A stretch of DNA of 64,000 bases from Bidens hawaiensis. Its lineage: Eukaryota; Streptophyta; Magnoliopsida; Asterales; Asteraceae. Position 1 is the first letter of the stretch. Every line of letters begins with the position of its first letter. The stretch covers positions 3,596,001 to 3,660,000 of the forward strand of contig JAIQDT010000059.1 in NCBI GenBank assembly GCA_021521415.1. The letters run 5' to 3'. This document shows, one piece after another, positions 47,705-57,900 of this stretch. The position numbers and the translations under genes are program-made. Below the pieces are notes generated by a model, which was not told the DNA's origin, did not search any database, and saw only the letters and a program-made list of their open reading frames with translations.

Positions 47705-48138
47705 TGAAAAGGGGCGAGGGGACTGTTATAGACACTTACTAGGATCTAATAGAGTTACAGCTTATATCTCAAGGTGCGGAATACAATGAGAATGAACATC
47801 ACAAGTAACTTTAAGCACATACTTCATTGATAATATCAAATGGTTACAAGATATGACAGTTTAGGAACTTTCTCTCTCTAGTCTCTCTCTCTCTCTCTCT
47901 AGCACATGACATGAATGACCAAAAGTATAGTTACTCACGCATAAGTCTCCTATTTATAGGAAACACATGAAAGATCACTTGAGGCGTATATCTTATACGG
48001 CGCATATGTTATGAGCCGCATAACATATGCGGTCCCAAGGACTTATGCGCTACATACAAACACTTACATATACAAATGACATTTAAAGCCCTATACAATC
48101 AAAACTAAGATCCTAGCAATAGACATTATGCTCTTACA
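47705..48138 (-). repeat. C1 5' LTR
   Basis: 434 bp, partner of 2663-3097. TATA box cctatttatagg on + at 47949-47960. Hairpin with 13-bp arms at 48001-48013 and 48019-48031. Followed by the right target duplication agtta (48139-48143). Confidence 0.9.
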
Positions 48139-48143
48139 AGTTA

Positions 48144-49440
48144 GTTATGTTAGTCCAATTAATGGACAATTAATGCGTCCGCATGTTAAAGGCGACAGGA
48201 TAAGCAAGATATGTGATTTCTAGCCCCCTTTTTACCTTTAAACATTTTTGGGTTGTATGCATACTCATGAAACAAGATAAAAGATGAATGTGACATGTTT
48301 TACACGAGAAAGTAAATGGGCAAACTAATAATAAATATACTTAACTCTTTTATGTTAAATTGTATGAAGAATGTGAGTAAATCATGGCGTGGACATCTGG
48401 AGGTCGTGGTACCTTATACATGTACACATGATGGATGCTCGTGGGCAGTATGCGATGTTTACACGATAAACATATGTTCCTTTTTGGGATACGAATAGAT
48501 GTTCCATGTATGGGCATGATAGTGTGTTGTTATGGACAGAAAGGCAGGGTACGGGCACGATGAAGGACTAAAAGCTTATATTGTGTTTAGGGTATGTGTT
48601 GTTATGTTATGTGGTCTAGTTATAGATACAAGGTATTGACTAATAGAATAATGTATGTGTAATGTGGTTCGGTTATGTATACCATGGTAATGTGGTCCAG
48701 TTATGGATACCATTGTAATGTGGATACCATGGTAATGTGGTCCAGTTATGGATACCATGGTAATGTGGTCCGGTTATGGATACAAGGATAATATGGTCCA
48801 GTTATGGATACTATGGTAAAGTGGTCTAGTTAGAGATACAAGGAGAATGTGGTCCATTCATGGGTAGTATGAGTACGTGATCCAGTTATGGATACAATGA
48901 ATAGGTGGTCCAATTAGAAATACTAAGTGTGGTAGCTAGTAAATATGTGCGTATGTGTGGTATGATTGCATGGTATGGTAGTCAATGAATGTATATGTAT
49001 ACGTTGTGTGATTGTCTGGTCCAACTATGGATACTAGTAGAACAGATAGCTTATATGAGCGGTGTGGATGCTCCGGTATGCAAGAAGAAGACAAGGGTAA
49101 GAATGTAAATGAATGTGTAAGAAATAAAGGTTATGTTAAATGTATCTTCGGATACGAAAGAGTCACGTGTCAATTGTGTAAATGAACATTTATGTAAAGA
49201 AATAAGAGTTAGAACTCACTCAACGTGCAGCTAACTTTTAATATGCATGCAGGTTTTGTAGATAGGCTTGGTGAGCTTGAAGTGTGTACGATGCTATCCA
49301 TATTGAAGATTGGTTTAGAGAATGAAGTTAAATGTAAAGGTTTTAGTTTCCACTGTAAATTGTATGTGGTTACGCTGTACTAAATTGAGTTCATGTGTAA
49401 ATCCTAAGTTAAAGTAGGGTACCCGAGTTCGAGGCCTTAT
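48144..49440 (+). repeat. E0 5' LTR, right part
   Basis: Continues the LTR interrupted at 2662 and aligns with 52079-53292, then extends about 150 bases beyond the point where the 3' LTR is cut. It ends gggtacccgagttcgagg plus a decayed gttaca-like end. Confidence 0.82.
48590..48935. repeat. 28-bp tandem array in E0 LTR
   Basis: Imperfect repeats of gtggtccagttatggatac plus catggtaat, about ten units. The homologous array in the 3' LTR (about 52565-52870) is roughly 60 bases shorter. Confidence 0.85.
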
Positions 49441-50901
49441 AAGTTCATATCATAACATAAGTTTGAGAGAAATAATCACCTTACATGCTTAGACACAAAT
49501 AGAGAATGGCGCCGAAGAAGAATGACGGTATGGATAGTCATATGCCACTAAGCGAGCTCACGAGTAGTAGAATATGTGGTTAATTCTTATGATTGAATGC
49601 ATGATTAAAGTATGAATGAAAGAATGTGTTAAAGCATATGATAAAGTATGTGATAGAATGTATGTTATAGTATGTGTGAAAGTGCATGATAAAGTTCATG
49701 TGATTGAATGCTTGTTATAGAATAAACTATTATACATGATAGATTAATTGCTAGAAATAAGTTGTTACATGTGCTAGCTTAATTGCTAAAGACAAGTTGT
49801 TATGTGTGATAGTTTAATTGCTAGAGATAAGACTGTATGGGTGTTTATAGTAAGTTTGTATGATTAATTCAAGTAAGTTAGTGGTCAACACAAGTGTGAT
49901 CATAAAGGGAAGTATGTAGGAGAAGAGGAGTAACATGCCTAACTAATTACAATTGGCCACTTTCATTAACTACTTACATTACAAGTCTTGTACTAAGTAA
50001 TTCCTGGAGTAATAGTGTTTGTGTTTCTTTTAAGAAGTGCATCATTGGATGGTGCAAGAGGACAAAGACGAGTAGGTGGTACTAGACGCCATGGTGAACC
50101 ATGTGCCAACCGGGCATCTTCTATGGAAGTATGCAATGATGTGTTGAATAAGAATACTAAGACTCCAGCAGTTGAAGGCGATGAGGAAAGTGAGCTAACA
50201 TTGGGAATGTTCAAGAGTGTTATCCAACCCAGAAGGGCAGTTGCATCTAGCAATGAATTCATAGAACAATACAAGACTTGAATAGTCAAGAAGAGGAAGA
50301 TGTATCAGTACGGACTTCATGATCAAGCTACCTTGTAACTCATGAACCCTACGTGTTGGTGAAAAGCTAAGAATGGAAGAAGGTTTAAATGGTTATTTAA
50401 CGAGTAGCAAGTTATGTAACGGTTAGGCTTAAAATTGCAAGAGTTGTTCTATCTTAAGGAATAGGCTAAGGGATTACAACAAGTAATCCTTTGGAAGAAA
50501 TTGGAAAGGTTTCCCTTTTATGGAATTAATATGTTTTGAACGTACTGGAATAGTATATTTGCTAAAGGTTGTAATTGCACAGAAGGGTCATTCAGTGTTG
50601 AGTGATGTGATAGTAAGTGCAATGTTTCTATCTGAATAACAAGAAAAGAAGCATGCTTAAGGAAATGATGGGGACTTGCTAAGTCTGGACAAGGAAGCGT
50701 ATCATCGAGGACTTCATGGACAAGCTACTATGGACAGCCAAAACTAATGAACATCGTTCGATGATTGTGAGAATATAAGGAGCTAGAGGCGAGTCATTTA
50801 CAAGTGAATGTATGTTCAATGGACAAGTGAATACATGAAGTATTCATGTAAAAGGACTAAGTAGGTTTCGAGGATGAAACCTCTTTTAAGGTGGGTAGAC
50901 T
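49441..50901 (+). other. E0 internal region (pol-less)
   Basis: Starts with a degenerate initiator-Met primer-binding site (about 49442-49455), then an ATG at 49506 opening MAPKKNDGMDS, as many gypsy gags start. An 88-codon open frame at 50015-50281 has a basic start and an acidic middle, which I do not recognise. No protease, RT or integrase motif is visible. It ends with a purine-rich aaggtgggtagac tract next to the 3' LTR, the expected polypurine tract. Confidence 0.7.
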
Positions 50902-53292
50902 TGTAACATCTCGAGTTTCGTTTGATATTTAATTGAATCGGGTTTAATTGGATTTTAGAAGATAAATGTAATTATTACACTATGAGGGGGCTAAGTGTCA
51001 TTATATGAAAAGTTTTAAACATGAAACCCTATCTATAATGCACCCACCATCTCATTTTATAATCATCTTGGCCTCTACATCATGTTTTAGAGAGAGAAAC
51101 ATCATTCTAACCCTAAATCCCTTTGTGAGTGAACAACCAACAAAGATCACAGAATTCATGGAGATCTAACCGTCGGATCGGTCTCAACATTTAACAATAT
51201 ATAAATGGAGATTTCCACCGATCGGATCTTGAATTAGATGCCTGGAAGAGGGTTTCAAATGACAGAACCGTAACAATGTAAAATGAAGATTTCTGATGAC
51301 TGTTCGGGCTTTCTGGCCACCCGTGTCGACGGTTTCCGGTGGCGGCAAGAATATGGGTTCGTAGATCTTGTTGAGATGATTCCGGGTCCACTTGAATCAC
51401 GTAAATTGGAGCTCGTTTGATATAGTTTTTGGCTATTCGAGCATTTTTTTAACATAAATCTCAAATGTATGAATTTGATGTCGATCACCATAAAAAATGA
51501 TAGGATGTTAATCACCATAAAAATCAATAGGATGTTGATCGTGTTTGGATAAGTGTTAAAGTTGCAAAAGTTACCATAAGTGAGTAGCTCAGTTCGTTCT
51601 GGGTAAAACGAGTAGTGTTAGGTTCGTAAAAGGAGAGGTAAACGAAGTATGTTTTGTATGGAATTTAGTATGACACTAGATCGGGATGAAACGCTCAATA
51701 AAGTCCCAAGCTTTAGGTAAATGAGATTAGGAAAAATATGGATCAGATTTGGACAAAAGTGTGGTTTGAAAATTGGCCCAGACTTGCAAATACAAATTGG
51801 ACAGACTTGCAAATGCAAATTGGCATAATTGCAAATGCAAATTAGGCAGACTTGTAAATGCAAATTGGACAGACTTGCGAATGCAAATTGGACAGAATGC
51901 AAATTGGGCGTACTTGCAAATGAAAATTGGCCCAGACTTGAAAATGCAAATTGGGCATACTTTCAAATACAAATTGGGCAGACTTGCAAATGAGAGTTGA
52001 GCTTGATTTGCGAGTGAGAAAACTAACTGACCCCATTAGTCCAATTAGTAAGAGCTCGGTTAAGTTAGTGTAGTTATCATAGTCCAATAAATGGATAACT
52101 AAAGCATATCCATGTTAAACAGTTAACCATGCTCAGTTAAATAAAGGGATTACTATTAAATTCGAACGTGACAGGATAAGCAAAGCAGGTGAGTTCTAGC
52201 CCTCTTTTTACATTTAAACGTTTTGGGCTGTAACTCATGATAGAAGATAAAAGATGAATGTGACATGTTTTATATGAGAAAGTAAACTGGTAAACTAATA
52301 ATTAATATACTTAACTCTTTTATGCTAAGTTGTACGCCGAACGTGAGTAAGTCATGACATGGACATCTGGAAGGTCGTAGTACCTTATACCCGTCCACAT
52401 CATGGATTCTCGTAGGCAGTATGCGATGTTTACACGATAAACGTATGTTCCTTTTATGGATACAAATAGATGTTTCATGTATGGGCATGATAGTGTGTTG
52501 TTATGGACATAAAGGCATGGGTATGGGCAAAATGAAGGACTAAAAGCTTATATTGTGTTTAGGGCACGTGTTGTTATGGTATGTGGTCTAGTTATAGATA
52601 CAAGGTATTGACTAATAGAATAATGTATGTGTAATGTGGTCCGGTTATGTATACCATGGTAATGTGGTCCAGTTATGGATATCATGGTAATGTGGTCCGG
52701 TTATTGATACAAGGATAATATGGTCCAGTTATGGATATTATGGTAAGGTGGTCTAGTTAGAGATACAAGGAGAATGTGGTCCATTCATGGGTACTATGAG
52801 TACGTGATCCAGTTATGGATACAATAAATAGGTGGTTCAATTAGGAATACTAAGTGTGGTAGCTAGTAAATATGTGCGTATGTGTGGTATGATTGCATGG
52901 TATGTAGTCAATGAATGTGTATGTATACGTAGTGTGATTGTATGGTGCAACTATGGATACTAGTAGAACAGATAGCTTATATGAGCGTTGTGGATGCTCC
53001 GATATGCAAGAAGAAGACAAGGGTAAGAATGTAAATGAATGTGCAAGAAATAAAGGTTATGTTAAATGTATCTTAGGATACGAAAGAGTCACGTGTCAAT
53101 CGTGTAAGTGATCATTTATGTAAAGAAAGAAGCGTTAGAACTCACTCGGCGTGTAACTAACTTTTAATATGCATGCTAGTTTTGTAGATAGACTTAGCGA
53201 GCTTGAAGTGCATACGAGGCTATCCATATTGAAGATTGGTTTAGAGAATGAAGTTAAATGTAAAAGTTTTAGTTTCTGCTGCAAATTGTATG
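50902..53292 (+). repeat. E0 3' LTR (3' end missing)
   Basis: Begins TGTAACATCTCGAGTTTCG. It aligns with 1092-2662 and 48144 to about 49355. Homology stops at tgtatgt (53292), so roughly the last 100-150 bases are lost. It contains a shorter 23-bp array (51772-52000, about 10 units). Confidence 0.85.
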
Positions 53293-54945
53293 TATCGTGT
53301 TTATGCAGCTTTTTACATGGACAAACGATGTTCAAGGTTGCTGATTCATCCAATTCTACAACTTATGTGCTTGGAGAGAATATTCAAGAAACCTGAAACC
53401 GTTGTATTCTCTAAAGAATTGGTAGTACATCGCATAGAACTTTTACTTGAAGGTTCTACTATATTTGATCATGTAATGTTTGAGCATAATTTCTTTGAGT
53501 GCAAGAAAACTTCATAAAAAATAAGTTTGATGAGTTAGGGTACTCCGCTAAGTGTGAGAACTACATATGAAAGGATACAACTACATATGAAAGGATCCTA
53601 TTTGATCATGTAATGTTTGAGCATAATTCCTTCCCATGTTCAAGGAATTGATGATTTCCTACCGTTTCCCAATCAATGGTGGTGATACAACTACATATGA
53701 AAGGATCCTATTTGATCATGTAATGTTTGAGCATAATTCCTTCCCATGTTCAAGGAGTTGATGATTTCCTACCGTTTCCCAATCAATGGTGGTGATACAA
53801 CTACATATGAAAGATCCTATTTGATAACCACAATGATCATAAATGTGAGAACTACCAATTTTGAAGTTTCATACATCAAAGAAGATGTTTCAATAATCAC
53901 CATTCAACTAGCAAGACTTGATGAAGCACAAATATTTCCCTGTTTGTTTTTTATAGTTTTGATTAGAATTTTTTTTTTCTTTATTTTGGATTTTTTAAGG
54001 ACAAAAAACTTGTTTAAGGACAGAGTAATATTAAGTATTATATAGTAGAGGGACTAAAGTGTAAATGTTAGATAGTTTAGGGTTATATTGTAATAGGTTG
54101 ATATACATAATTCAGAGACGTTAATTTGAGAGTTTTGAAGTTTCATGTGTCTAAGAAAATGTTTCAATAATCACCATTCAACTAGCAGGACTTGATGAGG
54201 CACAAAGTTTTTCCCTATTTGTTTTTTTTTTCTTTAATCGCAATTTTAGGACAAAAATCTTTTAAGGGTGGAGTAATATACAACGTATATAGTAGAGGGA
54301 CTAAAGTGCAAATATTGAATAGTTTAGGATTATAATTGTAATAGGTTGATATACATAATATTGAGACGCGAATGAGAATTGTAGCTATTGATTTGAGAGA
54401 TTATCTCATTCTGTGATTCTTCTTCTCCGTCTTTAGCATCTTTACCAGTTCTAATACGTAACACTCACCAACTATTTTTAGTTGACACTAACATGTTTTT
54501 CAGATAACAGAAATTAAGAGGCAAAGATGCGATTACATAGGTAATGAAAATTACCTTAGAAGATCATTAAACAGATTGTGTTTGTGTTATTACAAAATGA
54601 AAACTAAAAACCCAAAACTTGTTACTTTTAAACGATGTTATTTTGCCTGAGCTCCAATAGAGCCAACTGTGTAATTAGCTTTTTTATTATCATTATGGTT
54701 GCGTCTTTTATTGATATGACAAAATAAATTGTTTACGCGTTAAGAATTTTCATCCAAACTCTATTTGCGTACTTGATATAAAACGTATGTTAAAAACATT
54801 ACTCGATAATAATGTCAAACGAATCACCCATATATTGTAATTAGCTCATAAAGCCACCTTTTCTCATCTAGGATTCCATTTGAATTGAGAATTGCATTAG
54901 ATTTCAAACTCGCATTTACTAACAAAAGCATGCCTTATAATTTCA
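53293..54945. other. Unrecognised intergenic stretch with tandem duplications
   Basis: Between the truncated E0 LTR and the TIMELESS stop codon. A + strand open frame (53248-53517) has its downstream part outside the LTR and contains LIHPILQLMCLERIFKKPE; I do not recognise it. A 110-bp unit is repeated (53581-53690, 53691-53800, plus about 24 bases). A unit of about 255 bp is duplicated (about 53862-54120 and 54128-54375), with a shared tagagggactaaagtg motif. The last 500 bases are AT-rich and probably hold the TIMELESS 3' UTR and terminator. Confidence 0.6.
53581..53824. repeat. 110-bp tandem duplication
   Basis: Two nearly identical 110-bp copies beginning ctacatatgaaagg, differing at one base in caaggaattg/caaggagttg, followed by a partial third copy. 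Parts of the unit (catgtaatgtttgagcataa) also occur at 53470-53490. Confidence 0.92.
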
Positions 54946-57900
54946 TTAGTCTTCATCTGGATCTATGACCATTCTCAGTTTTCGCCTAGTACCGCCACCA
55001 GCATTTTGAGATGCAACCGGACTTGAATTGGTCCCAAAATCAGTTATTTCGTCATCAGCCAAGTCATCAATAATTCCGTGATCCTGCATATCATCAAGGT
55101 TTTCAGTCATCATGATGCTTTCCTCTTGTCCACTGCCAGTTTTTATAGCTATGGTTTCTGGTTCGCTGTTATTATGGGAATCAACTCGGCTTTCTTGAGC
55201 TTTTGGCAGCGACAACCTTTTACTTCCTTTTCTGAAAAAAACAAAGATAAAGAAAAACAAAAATTACAAAGTTAATTCATAACCAAATAAAAGATAAAGA
55301 ATACAGCACACAGAACACAATTTTTTTTATTTCAAAAACAAAAACCTTATAGGAACCGGGAGATCACGATTCAACGATCAATCAAGAACGATAACAAAGA
55401 AGAACACAAGAAGATATTAACCCGACACACAAACTTATATTATACAAACAACGTTGTTACAAGACATTACACATCGACGCCTATTTATACACATCATCAT
55501 GGCGGTTATATAACAAACATATAACCGCCAATAAACACCTAATATTTACGTCAAGACCCCCTAACTTACAAATGTTGCATAAAGCACCCTAAACTATACT
55601 TTATATTAATTACAAATTTGACCCACAACATTTTATCAAACTTAGATCACACAATTAAAGCTAACAAACCTCTCAAATCATATTATTCAAGATTAAATTA
55701 TTATTACTGAATAAAATGATTTTTAATCATATAACTGCACGCTAAATTTATAAAAGTTACAAAAACATTGGACAAAAAGAACCCGACCCGACCCATACCA
55801 AAAAGTTGCCTTTTATACCAGACCATGTTTTGACAAGTTACCCAATCCCAACCCACCGGTAGGGCTGCAAACAAGCTGAGGCTCGTGAAAAAGCTCAATC
55901 AAGCTGAGCTTAAACGAGCCCAAGCTTGAGCCTAAAAGTAAGTTCGTTAATAAACGAGCCCGAGCTTCACTAATCGAGATCGAGCCAGCTCGCGAGCCTG
56001 AACGGGCCTGTTATTTATATAATTATTATTATGATATATTTTATTATATATATATATATAATATATTACTAATTATATAATCTTATGAAAAAAATAACTA
56101 AATAACATATAATATGTTATATATAAAATTTTAATAAATAACTATAAATATATAAAAATTAATTAATAAATAGTAAACGAGCCGAGCTCGAGCTTGAAAC
56201 ACGATGAACGAGCCGAGCTGGAGCTTTAGAAATAAAGATCGAAAGGAGCCGAGCTCAAGCTCGAACTCTATGTAAGTTAAACGAGCAGAGCTCGAGCGTG
56301 GTCAAGCTTGGGCTCAGATCGGCTCGTTTGCAGCCCTACCCATCGGTTTTGGGACCTATACGAATATTCACATGTACAAAATAGCAAGAATAATATTATT
56401 AGTAGGGTATCTAAAAGCAGAGAAGAGAACATTCCTGGCATGTAAACTTAAGCTGGATGTTACCTAAAAGCCGAGCTTAGTACAATGTTATCAGAATCCT
56501 CTAAAAGTTTGCCAGCGTTTGTGTCTGGTGTTTCCTTAGTTGGAATCTTATTCTGCTTTTTGCTCCTAACAACATTCAAAACACAACCATAAAAATAAAT
56601 AAGCATCTCATAGACTGTTGATACCGGTGACTAAATTAATGTAATGCTATCTGGCATCGTGAAATGAGATGAAAGTGCAAAACATAAGTAATAAGTTTAA
56701 GTATTATAGTTAAACATTGATCATCTATAAAATTCAAATGCAGTACGTAACGGTTGTATAAGCCATGTTACATGCGTATGGAGATGTATCTTGCCTGAAA
56801 GCCGAGCTTAGTACAATGTTATCAGAATCATCCGACAGTTGGTCTGGTGTTTCCTCAGTTGAGACTATATTCTGCTTCTTTTTGCTCCTAAAATCAAGGA
56901 ATTAAATTAGATCCAACCATAACTACATATAATATCAGTCCGTGCATAAGTTGATCCATTTTTAAATTTGGTTAATTCAAGTAAAAATATAGCTAAAAAA
57001 GAACATGTCAAATGAGCCAGAAGCATATTTTCACAGTAAACAGTACTATTAAATAGCTTTATTTGTCATTTCTATTCATATATTTAGCTAATTATCATAA
57101 ATAATTGCTTAAATATGTCAAAAAAGGTGATGGATTGACTGTAGAATAATACACAAAAGAAGCAAAAACACATCTTAAAGCCTCTTAATCAAAATTAGAT
57201 TATTATTTTTGAAAATAATACAAACTTAAATCATAACAGCATATTAAAATGCATAAAAAATTTAAAAAAATGTCCATAAAGAAAAAGTTGCCTTTTCTAC
57301 CCGACCATGTCTATTAAAAGAGAAAACTATACAAAACCGGCTCCGGCTCAAACTAGTTCCAAACCGAACCTAAACCGATTCCACGGTTTAAGTTTTCAAT
57401 CTCACAAACCGGTTTTGACCATGTTGACTAGGAACCAAACCGGCTTAGTGGTACGAATCGATTTGTGCACCTATAGTACAAACACTTTGACCATAGCAAG
57501 AAAAACATTGGTAGTTTTCAATATTTAAAAAGCGGAAAAGCAAGCATCCCTGGCATGTAAGATTAAGTTGGAACATTAAATAACAGGCGCATAGTGTGTG
57601 TGTGTGTGCGCGCGCGCAGAGGCATGTATGTGTGTGAGAGTGAGATGAAATGATGAATGTTACCTAAAAGCTGAGCTTAGTGCAATGTTATCAGAATCTT
57701 CTGATGGTTGGTCTAGTGTTTCCTCAACTATATTCTTCTTCCTGCTCCTAAAATTTAAAAAATAACAATAATAATAATAATAATAATAAATTAACTCCGC
57801 CCGTAACGACACGCCTTAAACACCATATAGTATATATTCAGTCCGTTCATGAGTAAATATGATACCTTTTCTTTAGTGATAATAGTGTTTGACCATCTGA

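Larger units (their letters stand above)
2663..48138 (-). mobile_element. C1: SIRE-like Ty1/copia element with additional ORF, carrying nested insertions
   Basis: Terminal LTRs of 434-435 bp (2663-3097 and 47705-48138) are flanked by a perfect 5-bp duplication, agtta. The - strand order is 5' LTR, initiator-Met primer-binding site, gag with two zinc knuckles, DSGAS protease, integrase, RT with YVDD, RNase H, a long additional ORF and a polypurine tract. This is the order of SIRE/Maximus copia elements that carry an ORF in the env position. Nested insertions account for well over half of the span. By eye the LTRs differ at some 20-25 positions, or about 5 per cent. All ORFs carry stops or frameshifts. 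Confidence 0.9.
1092..53292 (+). mobile_element. E0: outermost non-autonomous gypsy-like LTR element, split by C1
   Basis: The 5' LTR occupies 1092-2662 plus 48144-49440, separated by the C1 insertion. The internal region is 49441-50901 and the 3' LTR is 50902-53292, truncated at its end. The two LTRs align along their length, including two tandem-repeat arrays. The order 5' LTR, degenerate primer-binding site, short internal region and purine-rich tract places the element on the + strand. No pol domain is present in the 1.46-kb interior, so it depended on proteins from elsewhere. The missing 3' LTR end means no target duplication can be scored. Confidence 0.8.

Noticed and set aside
48576..48758. 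Repetitive frame MVSITGPHYHGIH
   Set aside because: Derived from the 28-bp LTR minisatellite.
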